From Epiperipatus broadwayi (taxonomy: Eukaryota > Onychophora > Udeonychophora > Euonychophora > Peripatidae): 64,000 nucleotides of DNA. Under the pieces are notes generated by a model. That model had not been told where the DNA came from. It did not search any database and was given only the letters and a program-made list of their open reading frames with translations. The translations under genes and the position numbers were made by a program. This document shows, in pieces, positions 1-11,662 of the stretch. Location: positions 6,666,855 through 6,730,854 of the forward strand of contig JAQFVV010000049.1 in the NCBI GenBank assembly GCA_028023455.1. Direction: 5' to 3'. Position 1 is the first letter of the stretch. Every line of letters begins with the position of its first letter.

Positions 1-3000
1 TTATTTAAACATAAATATCTATCAAATGAAGTCATATGTATTATATTCTGATAAATAATAATGGTTTAATATTAACCTTTTTAAGGAGTTCTCTGATCAA
101 AACTGGAGCTGGCTTCTAGTCACTTGAATTCCATCATTTTTAATATTACAGTAAAGATTTTACTGTCATTTGAAAGGTTATGTGATGTGATGTGATGTAG
201 CTTTTTCTTAAACAAAGTCAAGAATTTCTCAGCAATTATACCAAGAGAAACTTGTTAGCGACTTAGTTTTACATTCCCCCATCTAAGTTTTTCCATATAA
301 AAAGTTCCATAAGATGCTGCCCTCTCTTGAATTATTTTACAAGTAAAAAATCAATAAAACTGATGCTGAAGGTCTAACAAATGGAGGAGGCAGTCCATTC
401 TAAGTGTTGATTGGCTCTCAATTATTGAGGACAAAGAAAACCGCTTGTCAATAATTTCCACCATTATGATTTCTTTTCTTTCATTTTGAAAGTGATAAAC
501 GAATGTTTTAGACCACTTTAAAAGTATTTTTTGACATATTAATTTTTTTGATAAAATATGGTAAAAATAAAATTATTTTAGAAAAATATTTTAGTAAAAA
601 TTATTTACTTTTCCGCAACGTAAAATTGAAAAAGAAATCACTGATGTCAGCAACTCTTTTTAGTTGGTTACTAATGTTCATTTTAGATTTGCTGCTATTG
701 AATATTTTTATAATTATAAATTAAAATTTATTTTTGAAAAAACTTTCATTCACTTTCATAACCTGACAAATTATTAATGTACTTTTTACAAATGAAACTA
801 AAGTGAATATAATATTAAAAGATGAATATATTTTTACGGTTGAGTTTGTGAATTGACCAATTAAAAGTTTAGAGTTTTACTACACTCGGCCAATAAAATT
901 AATTGTCAAAGAAAAGGTTAAAGTGAAAGTTAAAATCTTGAAGTAAATGAGAACAAAAAAATTTGTTAGAATGCTAGCATAGAACAAGAGTGTTAAATTA
1001 CAAGTCCTGAATTTCATTTACTTTAATTATTTATAGGCAATAACCATAATTTATATTCCAAGAGATGTAGATAAATTAACTTTAACTAGCATATAGTTTA
1101 TACATGATTATTAAACATCCATTTTACTTAACTAATATTATTTAAATCCTTTCCTTTTAATTTATATTATATCCACAAAAGCTAGACTTCTTTATATATA
1201 TATACTAAATGTGTTTTACTTTATGTGTAATCACAATCTGATTGATATTTGAGATTAAACAATTCTTCATTATAACCAAAACTTTAATAAATGTTATTTT
1301 ATCAAAATGTTGGCAATTTTAACAAAAAAAAACTACTACATTATGACCCAAAAAGTTTTATTTTTATTATATACCTATGAAAAATCTTTGCTATATATAG
1401 CAATCATTTAACTGACCATATTTAACTCCACACATAAAAGATAAAATGGACTAATTAGAGTTATTTGCTCCATCCACATTATTAATAATAACAAGCAAAT
1501 ACTGTCTGACATATGTATCTATATGTGATTCTAATTATGTAAATGTCAATAATATCTCAGGATTTCTCACAAACCTTAATAGTCTCAGGGTATTTTTTAT
1601 AAATTTACACAAAATATATAAGTGTATATATCATGAATGAATAACTCATCTAATAAAATTCATATATTTTATATTTAATAAGGCTAGCAAGTTATTTCAT
1701 ACTCTCAGGTTATATTTGTTTGAATCAAACATTTATTTTAGGATTATTAATAAATATAAGAATTACTATTTCTGAAAAATTATTAATCTCAACAATTTTA
1801 AACTGATCTATTCTTTATATGATTAAAATAACAAAAGGATTTTATTGTATCTACTCAAATTTTAACAAGTTCAATATTAAAATGGAAAATTATGTCAGTA
1901 AATTAACTAAAAAATATTACTTCTTAAATAAAGTGTTATTGCGACCATATTTACATGTGAGATGGATAGATAATAATGATGCATTAATTTAATGACAAAC
2001 AACCATATAGTAACAAAATATAACAATTAATTTATTAATTATAAAATTATTAATAAAAATATATTCCAATAAACAGTAATTATAACAAGAAGTCTTTGAA
2101 GAGATTGTAAATTGTATGGCACTGTGAGTACTTATGTGATATCGAAAACATGATGCAACAACAAAACACTCCATTGGAGAAAGTTGTATAGTGTTTCTTC
2201 AACTTAAGCATTAACTACAGATAAAATGCAGGAATGTTTATTGCATCTCTAAGTACACTAATAATAATAATTCCAATAATAACAACATCTCCTGATAGTT
2301 ATCAGATTTATTGTGTAATCTTTTCATGAAAGAGTAAAGCCTTTATCCAGCTCACATTATTGCTTTTAAAATATATATCTAAAATATTGTGAGAATATGA
2401 GATATAAATAAATGTGAAAAGAAAAATGATAGTAGCCTCATTTTGAATCAAGAAAGAAAGTAATGCAGACTGATTCAGTGGAGAGAATTTAAAAATACAG
2501 CTAGGAAAAGTAACTGTTAGATAAAAAAACTTCTACTTACCCCATTGATCTGAAAACCCTTCTGTCTATTTTCAAATTGTCCTCCATATTTGAACATTTT
2601 ATGTTTACAATTAAACTTTTTTATATACTATATAGTTAATTTTAACAATGTTAATTTAAAATGTAAGTTTCAAGTGATACCTATTTCAAAAAATAATATT
2701 TCTCATCTTAAGAAGATGAAAATAAATATCTAAACGGAGTTCTTACTGATAACAATGGCATGTCAGCTTTAATGGATGTAATTTACTTATTCAAAAATTA
2801 GAATGAAATATTAGATATTGAAATTTATGTTGTTAAAAGAATATATTTAGGATTAGTTATCATCAAAAAAAGAAATAACATAATAAATATTAATAAATTA
2901 TTTATTGTTATTAAAATGTAACATTTTTTTATCATTTTGATAAAATCTTTTTTTAATCCAGTATAAACTTTTTCACTTACCATAACAAACTTTTCAAGAG

Positions 3001-4309
3001 TTGCTTTTAAAAATAAACAATATCATAATATCAACATATAATAAATCTTTTACCAAAATATTGCATCAGAATCTTTAATTTATAAACCTGAATATTACAT
3101 TATTTCATTACAAATCTACAGTATTCTTTTATTTACACTCAAACTAAAACACTGTCAAACAGAAATTCTAATTAGACTATCTCTCATCTTTTTATCATAT
3201 TAATAGGATACTCTCAGCCATGTAAAATGTTCATATAATGCTGATATCGTTAGATTTTTAAAAAATTAATATATTAAAATTGCCATTGCAGAAAAAAGGG
3301 AAACTTCAAACTATCACAATCCATACTACTAATTTATAGATAGGTTAAAACAACATACCAAAGCTTGTGGTCGTAGCTTTATTGTAGGGCCTAAAGTGTC
3401 AAAATCTAAGCAAAGATGATGTGGACTTTATTCAGAATGTTAAAACTGTTTTCCTCAGAAAATCTTTGGATAAGTCATTGCTGACTGTTCTAAAGTATTT
3501 TTCAATTTTCCATCTAGATCAGCAAGTATGATGACATTATCTTGCAAAAGATTACTTAACTTAACATGATTAGCTAAAATACAGAATATACCATGGCCAA
3601 AAGACCTGGAACTATGCAATTATATCCAAACAAATGAGGATGTTGCTGCTTTAAAGAAGGAAACCATGCTGTAAAAATAAGAATAGGATTTGCTATAAAA
3701 ACTGTAAATATTTCTCTCTAATGGGACTCATCTGTATTGTCTACCATAATTATTCCCTGAAGAAAATAATCATGACTGGATTGATAATACTATCAGTAAA
3801 CATATTTTCATATATATAGTAAGCTTATGAGCTTTACAACCCCTAACTTAAAACATTTTATTTGCTTTATATTTAACCATAAAGCCTGAAGTTTTAATAT
3901 TTATAATTATTTTTTTTCAATATTTTGTATTGCATTTATTGTATTTATCCAGTAGCAGTTGCATAAGTAAAAGCAATTCTTTCATATTTTATTTACTTAT
4001 TGAAAGTAAATTTAGTTACTTTTATTAACCAGTTTAGTTTGCATTTGCTTTGCAAACTTATTTTAAGCATATGCCAATAATATTCATTAACAATAAGAAG
4101 TTATGCAATTTATTGTGTGAACATGCAGTAGTAATAAAGGAACAATTAAATGATGATGATCAGTAAAATCAAGATATCCAAAATTAAACTTTATATTTAG
4201 AATGTTTGCTACCTAAATGTTAATTTTAAATTGAATCCAAACAGAGAAATCAAAATACTTTTAGAATCTATATAGTTAACTTAGCCATTAATACAAAGGT
4301 TATTTTGAT
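1..4309. other. AT-rich intergenic DNA, no gene seen
   Basis: No reading frame with recognisable protein content and no structured RNA is visible. The stretch at about 195-275 weakly resembles the minus-strand LINE reverse-transcriptase segment near 27760-27840 (shared pieces such as TCTCAGC, AGAGAAA and TTGTTAGC), so an old LINE scrap may lie here. The rest is poly-A/T runs, short TA repeats and simple sequence. Confidence 0.6.
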
Positions 4310-4765
4310 CATATATATATAATATTTAAATACATGTATATTGTGTATACTAAACTTAATGTAATTATAGAAGACTTGAACTTAAACTTTCAAGCTCCTT
4401 ACATCTATCCAATCCTTCTTATACAACTGATACACATGTCCACATGCACATAAAAAATAAATGATCTCCCATATACACATTTCATGCTGAACCAGCAAAC
4501 ATCAGTTGGGCCAGATCACCCTCTCCCACACATATATACAATTAGTGCTCAGTTTATATTAACATAGAAAATCTTCAAACTTTAATCAACAAGGTTCAAT
4601 ATTCTTCACTTTTTCAATGCTTCAGCCTTTCATTTCATTGAAAATCTGAGGGTGAAATACTCTCAAGTCCTTGTTGGTGCCAATATTATTGTCATGCCCA
4701 TGTTAACCTTAAGTTAATCTGACCCCTCACATATAGGACCTTAATATGTCCATTTAATTATATAA
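4310..4765 (-). repeat. Unclassified repeat with tRNA-like segment, tandem copy 1
   Basis: This is the first of two adjacent, diverged copies of a ~450-bp repeat (the second is at 4790-5228). Read on the minus strand, both start near a TTAAATGGA piece, pass through GGGGTCAGATT, a GTGTGGGAGAG/GTGTGGGAAAG block and a GGTCATGTGTATC-like block, then enter a segment resembling a tRNA B box. They end near ACACAATATACATGTA. The tRNA-like segment also occurs alone at 9206-9332 and 13640-13730, which suggests a SINE-type Pol III element. There is no coding potential. The family is not recognised. Confidence 0.55.
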
Positions 4766-4789
4766 AAAATGGATGGGTAGATACAGGTT

Positions 4790-5228
4790 GAATATGTACT
4801 ATTTAAGTACATGTATATTGTGTATGCTAAACTTAATATAAGAGACTTCAACTTGGGACTTTCAAACTTCTTGCATAAATCAATCGATTTTATACAACCG
4901 ATACACATGACCACATACATGGGAAAAGGTAAATTATCTCCAATATACATATTTTGTATTGAAGCAGCACTCATCAGATAATCCAGATCATTCTTTCCCA
5001 CACACATATACAATCAGCGCTCACATTATATATTAAGATAGCAAATCTTCAAACTTTAATGGACAAGATAACAATCTTCTCCACTCTTCAGCCATACATT
5101 TCATTGAAAATCCAAGGATGAAATACTCAAAGCCCTTGTCAATGCCACTATTGCTGTCATAACCATGTTGACCTCAAGTCAATCTGACCCCTCACACATA
5201 AAACTTTAATATATCCATTTAATTATCC
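4790..5228 (-). repeat. Unclassified repeat with tRNA-like segment, tandem copy 2
   Basis: Second copy of the 4310-4765 repeat in the same orientation, separated from it by about 25 bp. Matching landmarks in order are AAGTACATGTATATTGTGTA, CGATACACATGACCACATAC, TCTTTCCCACACACATATAC, TTGAAAATCCAAGGATGAAA and CTGACCCCTCACACATA. The 90-residue minus-strand reading frame over it has no recognisable content and is probably chance. By eye the two copies are about 80% alike, so the duplication is not recent, or two related elements inserted side by side. Confidence 0.55.
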
Positions 5229-5493
5229 TACTCAATATGGCATAAATTGCTGTAAGCTTGCTATAGTAAAGATTCTATTTTATATAGGCATATTGAAATT
5301 TTTAGCATTTATTGTAGAATAATTTGATTATTATATTGATTTCATTTGATATTATATATATTCAAATTTGTTAAACCATTTTTTGTTTTAATATTTTTCT
5401 AATTTGAATCATTACTCTATATAATTATTAAATGATTAGAAGAAAAACAAATAAATATATAATACTAAACAAAGCCAGTTTTTATTTAAAATA

Positions 5494-7577
5494 CAGGAAG
5501 TTCCTAGTTATGAATATTTTGCTATTACGTAATCGCTTTTGAACTTTAGATCTTTCTCTATGCACATGATAAAAAAACTATTGAATTTTTTCTAAAGAAA
5601 GATATAAAGTTTGGAATTTAGAAAATAATTAAAAGTATATTTTAGAGAACAATAAAAACCTATATAAAATACATTAAATCTTCCCATCTTTCTGCCATTG
5701 ATTATTTTTATTTTTAGCATTGTCACATACTAGCTTGATTAGTGCTTATTTTTAAAAGTAGTTTGTGCGCAATGACGTTACATATACACTGTATATAATT
5801 CTGTTTTGGTAAATATTTTACATTCTTATTCATTCAAAAGATGAGTGAGAAATGAAAAATCAGCAGTGCTGATACAATTAAAAAGAAATCAAGATCTCAT
5901 AAATCTCAAACGATCAAGACAAAAATGGATATAATTAGACATTCTGAAAATGATGAATTTTTTGCTTCAATTGCACGTTCAGGTAATTTAAACCGATCAA
6001 CAATATATACAATTGTGAAAAACAAGACCAAAATTAAGGAATGTGTTAAAAATTGTGGAAATATTTCTTCAAAGATTGTTTCAAAAAGACATGGCAGAGT
6101 AATGGACGAAATGGAGAAATCTTTAGCTTTATGGATTGAAGATCAACATCAAAAAGGCATCCCAGTGAATTTATCAATTATTTAAGCTAAGGCTTTTAGT
6201 TTGCATGAAGATTGGAAGAAAGAATTAAAAGACGACTCTGCTGTTGAATTTGTAGCAAGCAATGGCTGGTTTCACAGATTTAAAATGAGATATTCTTTAC
6301 ATAATGGGGAAGGTGCCAGTGCAGATAAGAAAGCTGCCATTGAATTTATTTCCACATTTTCTAATATCATTAAAGATGGAACTTATTTTCCATGCCTAAT
6401 CTTCAATGTAGATGAGACAAGATTATTTTGGGAAAAGATGCTTGCACAAACAGATTAACATTGCTTCTTGGAGGTAATTCATGGTGATTTTAAATTTTAG
6501 CCAATGCTAATTTATGAGACAGAAAATCCTAGAGCATTGAAAGGAAAAGATAAAAGAATGCTTTCAGTCATTTGGAAATTAAATACTAAAGCCTGGGCTA
6601 CTGCACAGCTTTTTCAAGATTGGTTCTCATATCATTTTGTGCCTTCTATTAGGCAATATTGTAGTGAGAATAATTTACCATTTAAAACACTATTGCTCTT
6701 AGACAATTCTCCTGGACATCCAAAATCCTGCAAAATTTATATCCGGAAGTTAATGTTGTGTTTATCCCTCCCAATACTACAAGTGAAATACAACCTATGA
6801 ACCAAACTGTGATAGCTACTTTTAAGCAATTATATGAGAAGATTAATGACTCAAGCAATTAAGACAATTGATAAAAAAGATGGACCTACACTAAGAGATT
6901 TTTGGAAAAGTTATAATATATGAAATGCAATAAATATTATTGGGGATGTGTGGGCTGAAATAAGAGGGTCAACAATGAAAGGTTGTTGGAAAAAATATAT
7001 CCACAAATGAAAAATGTTTTTATGGATATTGAAGAAACTCCTGAAGATATCACAAATGAAATAGTCAATATAATGAATGAATTAAATTTAAATGTCACTG
7101 ATGAAGATATTGATGAGTTAATGCAATCTCACTCAGAACCTCTGTCAAATGAAGACTTGATTAAACTACAAGAGATGAATGAAATACAAAATGAAGAAGA
7201 ACCTGATAATGAACTTATTGTTAAGGGTTTGCCAATCAAGAATATGAATGAAGCCTTCATGCATCTTGACAAATTTTTTGACTATCATGGAAGAATGTGA
7301 TCCCAATGGAGAGTGTATATCTTGTATATGAAGGGCAATGGAAAAAGACATAGAATGTTACAGAATTCTTTATCAAGAAAGGAAAAAGAATACAATTCAA
7401 TTAACTTTTGATAAATTTATAAACAAAACTCCAGATACTAATCAATAAAAAATAATTACTGTATTTTGAAAACCCTTTTTGATGTTTTTTTTCACAGATC
7501 TTTAATTACAAACAATTTCAACTTCCAAAAACACATCAGAAACAATTAAGTTTATAACTAGGGGACTTCCTATGCTG
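5494..7577 (+). mobile_element. Tigger (pogo/Tc1-mariner) DNA transposon, decayed copy 1
   Basis: The left end reads CAGGAAGTTCCTAGTTATGA. The right end, reverse complemented, begins CAGCATAGGAAGTCCCCTAG and continues TTATAAACTT, giving imperfect terminal inverted repeats that start with CAG. TA lies immediately outside both ends (5492-5493 and 7578-7579), as expected for this superfamily. The element is about 2.1 kb and contains one broken transposase gene on the plus strand. Compared with the copy at 50069-52271, it lacks about 160 bp between the left TIR and the gene. It cannot encode an active enzyme. Confidence 0.9.
5841..7330 (+). pseudogene. Tigger transposase (TIGD1-like), broken
   Basis: Fragments in several frames line up with a Tigger/TIGD1-type transposase. 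5841-5855 gives a start reading MSEK and then a stop. 5925-6185 carries the CENP-B-like N-terminal helix-turn-helix (LNRSTIYTIVKNK). 6201-6458 carries the second CENP-B helix region (NGWFHRFKMRYSLHN) and the first catalytic motif NVDET. 6504-6800 has PMLIYETENPRALKGKDKRM and the second catalytic motif LLLLDNSPGHP. The third acidic position is changed: QPMNQ appears near 6795 where QPMDQ is expected (copy 2 keeps QPMDQ). 6983-7300 is the acidic C-terminal tail (ETPEDIT, LMQSHSEPLS). The stop at 6183 replaces a glutamine codon seen in copy 2. Several frameshifts and stops make this a pseudogene. Confidence 0.9.
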
Positions 7578-8449
7578 TATAAAGTTTATATTTGTAAATT
7601 AATGTAGTATTTTATGTACACACATATTTTATAGAATATTAATATTGGCTTTTGTTTTTGATTTGAAATGTCTAAAATCAATCTGAGAACATTGTTCTCA
7701 TTTCTGGAATTCATATTTCTGGAATTATTGTCTCAAGTTCGTATGTAGTTTATTTCTTGAATTTTAGATATGTTGATCTAATTATTATGCTTGTTTTTTT
7801 TTTATTGGCAACATAATATCATTTTAGATCTTAAAACACGGTATCCTTCTATATTCAAGAAACTCCATTACAAGAAAAAAATGAACATTCATTTCTAAAT
7901 GTTCTCTTCCTGACTTGTTATAAATTATAACAGTGTGAACATTGGTTATTATCATTCAGATTAAAAATTACATTTAAAAGTATGTTTAGCACTGTTGGAT
8001 TATTTTGTGACATTGGTATTAAGCATTCTTGATTATCCTGATCAGTATTCTATATTAGAGTCATCTGGTGGTAATTTCCAATTTTAGACCTCTACATAGT
8101 ATCTTTCTTTGTTTCAGCATTCTTCTTCACTTTTAAGTACTGACTACAAGACTTGATGATTTACAATGGGTAGAAACTGATTAAAAAAGATATAATTAGA
8201 TTTTTTTTTTCTAAACACTTTAAGAATTTTATTATTTATAAGCATTATTTGTACAGTATGTTTCCAATATCTTTTTAGTTCCTTTTCAAATTATTTAAAG
8301 TAGGCATTACCATTTTCAAAATTATTTTATAATTATTTAATTTATGTGTTTTAAAATTTTGTCATGAAATAAATACATCATATACACTATAATAAACTGT
8401 CAAAATAAGAGTCATAGATCACATGGCACTATCTCTTAAGCTTGTAAGT
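7578..8449. other. AT-rich DNA, nothing recognised
   Basis: Between the Tigger right end and the ribozyme palindrome there is only AT-rich sequence with poly-T runs. No reading frame, tRNA-like segment or inverted repeat of note was seen. Confidence 0.55.
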
Positions 8450-8676
8450 TATAAACAATGAGGATTGCCAATTCCTCTACAAGCTTTGTGATAAATGCTT
8501 AGCCAGATCCAGCACTTAGAATATCTCTGTCTGACACCTCTCTGAGGAGTGCCAAAGCACGAAACCATGGTCAGGGGTTTGGGGAGAGGTTCCTGACAGG
8601 GATATTTTAAGTTCTGGATCTGGCTAAGCATTTATCACAAAGCTTGTAGAGGAATTGGCAATCCTCATTGTTTATA
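8450..8676. repeat. 227-bp palindrome (foldback) enclosing a hammerhead ribozyme
   Basis: The left arm starts ATAAACAATGAGGATTGCCA (8451). The right arm ends with its complement, TGGCAATCCTCATTGTTTAT (to 8676). The arms are nearly perfect for about 75 bp (through CTTTGTGATAAATGCTTAGC and its complement). They continue imperfectly through ATATC/GATAT and CTGTC/GACAG to a tip that holds the hammerhead at 8536-8578. The arms thus form one long extended stem I. No coding sequence is inside. It may be a non-autonomous hammerhead-bearing retroelement copy or a foldback DNA element; no target duplication was identified. Confidence 0.85.
8536..8578 (+). ncRNA. Type I hammerhead ribozyme, apparently intact
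   Basis: All conserved core positions are present in order. Stem I 5' strand ACCTCT (8536-8541); core CTGAGGA (8542-8548, fits CUGANGA); stem II GTGC/GCAC closed by a CAAA loop (8549-8560), with the favoured G-C pair at 10.1-11.1; core GAAA (8561-8564). Stem III is ACC/GGT with a 2-nt AT loop (8564-8571). Then C8572 completes a GUC cleavage triplet, and stem I 3' strand AGGGGT (8573-8578) follows. Stem I has 6 pairs including one U-G wobble. Stem III is very short and self-complementary (ACCATGGT). That is typical of hammerheads in Penelope-like elements and retrozymes, which often work as dimers. Self-cleavage is predicted between C8572 and A8573 of a plus-strand transcript. Activity is inferred, not shown. 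Confidence 0.85.
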
Positions 8677-9205
8677 ATAAACTGTTTTTATTTTCAAAAT
8701 CTGAACCTCATTTTTCTCTGTAATAAAAAATGTTAAATAGATGGTTTAATAATGTTGAGTACATGCTACAATGTTATGTGAATATATTATATTTAGCTAT
8801 AAATAGCCTTAAAAGTAGCTTACACTTTATCATCCTTCCCCAATAGTCTCAAGTTAAGGATTCAAAATATTCTCAATGCATGAACCACTATAACTTTTTA
8901 CAGTATATTTCTTCTTAAAATATATGTACATGATAACATTGAGTATGTATCAGGTATTCATTTTACTAATTAGCTCTTTCCTATGTGTTTTTTAGTATTG
9001 TTCATTTTTATTTAATCATAAGCTTTATGGGTGTTATGACTTTATTTTCAATAGTCATAATATACATATTACATATATTTAAACTTTGACTTGACCACAT
9101 TTTTTCAAAACATGAATAGTCATCTGGAAAACAAAAAATGGTATCAAAGTTTGAATGCAGAAAATTTGACTCTTGTAAATCAAATTGGGATTATGTATGT
9201 ATTTA
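8677..9205. other. AT-rich DNA, nothing recognised
   Basis: No coding, tRNA-like or inverted-repeat signal was seen between the hammerhead palindrome and the next SINE fragment. Confidence 0.5.
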
Positions 9206-9332
9206 TATAATTAATATTCAAATACATGCATATTGTCTATACTAAATTTAATGTAATTATAAGGGACTTGATCTCGAACTTTGAAGGTTGCTACATCTAC
9301 CAATTTATCTTATACAATTGATACTCTAATGG
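9206..9332 (-). repeat. tRNA-like SINE fragment
   Basis: On the minus strand it reads GTATAAGATAAATTGGTAGA (box-A-like) followed by a box-B-like GTTCGAGATCAAGTCCC. It then runs into the tail ACATTAAATTTAGTATAGAC shared with the 4.3-5.2 kb repeats. It abuts repeat copy A at about 9333. A matching fragment in the opposite orientation borders copy B at 13640-13730. Confidence 0.5.
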
Positions 9333-9336
9333 TATA

Positions 9337-11160
9337 TAATATGCCGTTACATTATTTTAAATTAAAATAAAAAGTCATAAATAAAAATTGATTTATTAAA
9401 AAGAAAAAACTTAACTTAAAAACTGAAAATTAAAAGTTGTTTAATGTATATATAGATCGCACAGATGGAAAACTTTAAAAACCATTTTAAAAATAAAAGT
9501 ATTTGAAAGTATTTTTTTTTGTTAAAAAATTAAAGATTGATATTTTTTAAAATAGAAGTAAATGATTTTTATCATGTTTAATCTTAGAAAATGGAAATGA
9601 TTGTTTTTTTTTTTGATTAAATGATTGTTTTAAAGCAAACTAGCCCTTGGGGCACTTAAAATAATTTAAAAGGTCAGATAAGAGAATAAAAAGATTTAGC
9701 TTGACCATTGAAAACACCAAGCCACAGCACAGACCAAAAAAGAGACTCTAGAATTAGTGACATCTTCCTCATTGAATCCCAAAATTTGCTGATAAGTGGC
9801 TAATAAAAATATAAAAAGAAAAATAATTGTTGTCTGAGATGCTGACTATTAAGCTATATATGAATGGCAGTTGTATTGCAGATTTCATGATATAGAAGTC
9901 TGCAATAGATTTAAGTTCTTGACAACCAGCTGAGGCCTTCCTATGACAGTTATGGACCAAAAGGAATGGCAAGTGGTGGCTTCATTTAAAAAAAAAGAAT
10001 AAACAATCTACTAAGTGATCACAAAAATGGACCTCTAAATCTGCAGAATCCAGAAAGTATAAACTCTTTGCTTATCTAATAGGAACTTTTTCTAAATTTG
10101 CAATGAGTAATTGAAAATAAGAACTCTCATCTGACCTAAAGAATTCAAATCAGTTATTAATATTTTATTTCTGCATATGTTTAATTAATCATTTTCACTT
10201 CTTTTTTTTTTGTTTTGTTAATTAAATTATTTGACTGTATTTAAATTTAAGTTGGATATGGACAGCTATATAAATTCATTAAGTTTGTTAGTTTAAGGGA
10301 GGGTTAATCTTGGGTTACTTGTTTCACGGTTAAATTGGGTTAATGTATTGGATATATTGGTGTAATTAGTAAATGTAGTATGAAGATCCGCTATGTGTAG
10401 GATCATGTATATGCTGCACTTGGGCAAAATAAGTCCCATTTTTAATGACCATCAGAAGCAGACATATTCCCTGCTCCTTGGATCACCCCTTTAGCCTATG
10501 GAATGGGATAGTAAGATGGCAAAAAGAACTGCAATCTTTTCCTATGGAGTTTTCTTTTTTTATTGTTCTTCTTTCCAGACAGATATAACATTCCTGTACT
10601 GGACGAGAGACAAATTTCTTCTCTATAACCTTGCTGTTCAGATGTGCATTCCTGACAGTATGATATTGTGCAGTTATATTTATGCTGAATTGAATACATT
10701 GATATATCAGATAGATTGGCATTGGTTTGACTGCAAACTTTGGCCTAGGGTTAAATAAGGGCTATAGGATATTTTCTTTTTTGAACGAATCTGTATAGTG
10801 TATCTATACTCAACATCATAAAACAAACTTAAAAATCCATCTGTGCAGATTGATTAAAATAATAATTTAAATTTAAAAATTATTATTAAAATATAAACAA
10901 GATAAATTTTATTCCTCAATTCTTAAATATTTATATATGCATCAATAAATCTTTTTGTGTGTGTTATTTCTGGCAGTAGCTTATTTATTTATTTTATGGA
11001 AATCTTTTTTATTAAAATATTTCTTTTAAGCAAGTTTTATATTAAATCTCTGTGCCTCCATGAGCTAGTGGCATGGGCTGATGGTCATAATAAAATATAT
11101 ATGTAAAAATTAGATTTTAACAATTCATATCTGTTACACCCCGACCATTATAATTGGACT
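9337..11160. repeat. Unclassified interspersed repeat, copy A (~1.8 kb)
   Basis: It matches copy B (11663-13622) over its whole length in the same orientation. Landmarks in order are ATATGCCGTTACATT, CACAGATGGAAAACTTTAAA, AAACTAGCCCT, AGAGACTCTAG, GAAGATCCGCTA, CTCCTTGGATCA, TTTAGCCTATGGAATGG, CCATCTGTGCA and GTGGCATGGGCTGATGGTC. GCACAGATGGAAA near the left and TCCATCTGTGCA near the right form a subterminal inverted pair about 1.37 kb apart, which could mark an inner DNA transposon. The open frame at 10498-10758 is partly conserved in copy B (MEW, FLYWMRE/FLYWTRD, VQMCIPDSM), but neither strand gives a protein I recognise. A ~110-bp block near the right end of B is missing here. Confidence 0.6.
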
Positions 11161-11662
11161 CCCAATGTGGCATGATATATAATAAACCACAAGTACCCTG
11201 AGTAATTTTTTTTAAAAGTGAGATATTTTTTATCTATATTATATAAAGTTATAAACTTGAATTTTGTGTAAAAAGTACTGCCAGTAAGAAAATTGCACGT
11301 ATGTAGAAATAAATGTGAGGAATAAAACGTAATAATTAATATAAATCTTTGTTTTTTAAAAAAAAAGTCTAAAATCATGTAACTTTTTTGACTTGCCTAA
11401 GTTAATAATGAAATGTAGAAAAAAGGGAACTCTTGAGGGAGGAGGTGTAATCTCAGCTGGGGTGGAAAGGAAAGAATATTCAGCATTTTCTTTCTTTCTT
11501 GTAATTACTAACCAAAGTTTTGTCTTTTTAATTACTAACCAAAGTTTTGTCTTTTTTAAAAAAAAGTTTAGTATAATTAATTTGTGTAACATAATTACTA
11601 ACACTAAGTAAATTCTTTTTTTTAATGCTTTTGTTTTTTGAGGAAGTTCACTGATATATAAC
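11161..11662. other. Spacer between repeat copies, with 27-bp tandem duplication
   Basis: No gene. A 27-bp unit (TAATTACTAACCAAAGTTTT plus GTCTTTT) occurs twice in tandem from 11502 to about 11555. Homopurine and homopyrimidine runs surround it. Confidence 0.5.

Noticed and set aside
10498-10758. Real gene in repeat copy A (MEW... protein)
   Set aside because: Partly conserved in copy B, but truncated there and with no recognisable domain. Opposite-strand frames are equally long, so shared repeat ancestry explains the conservation.
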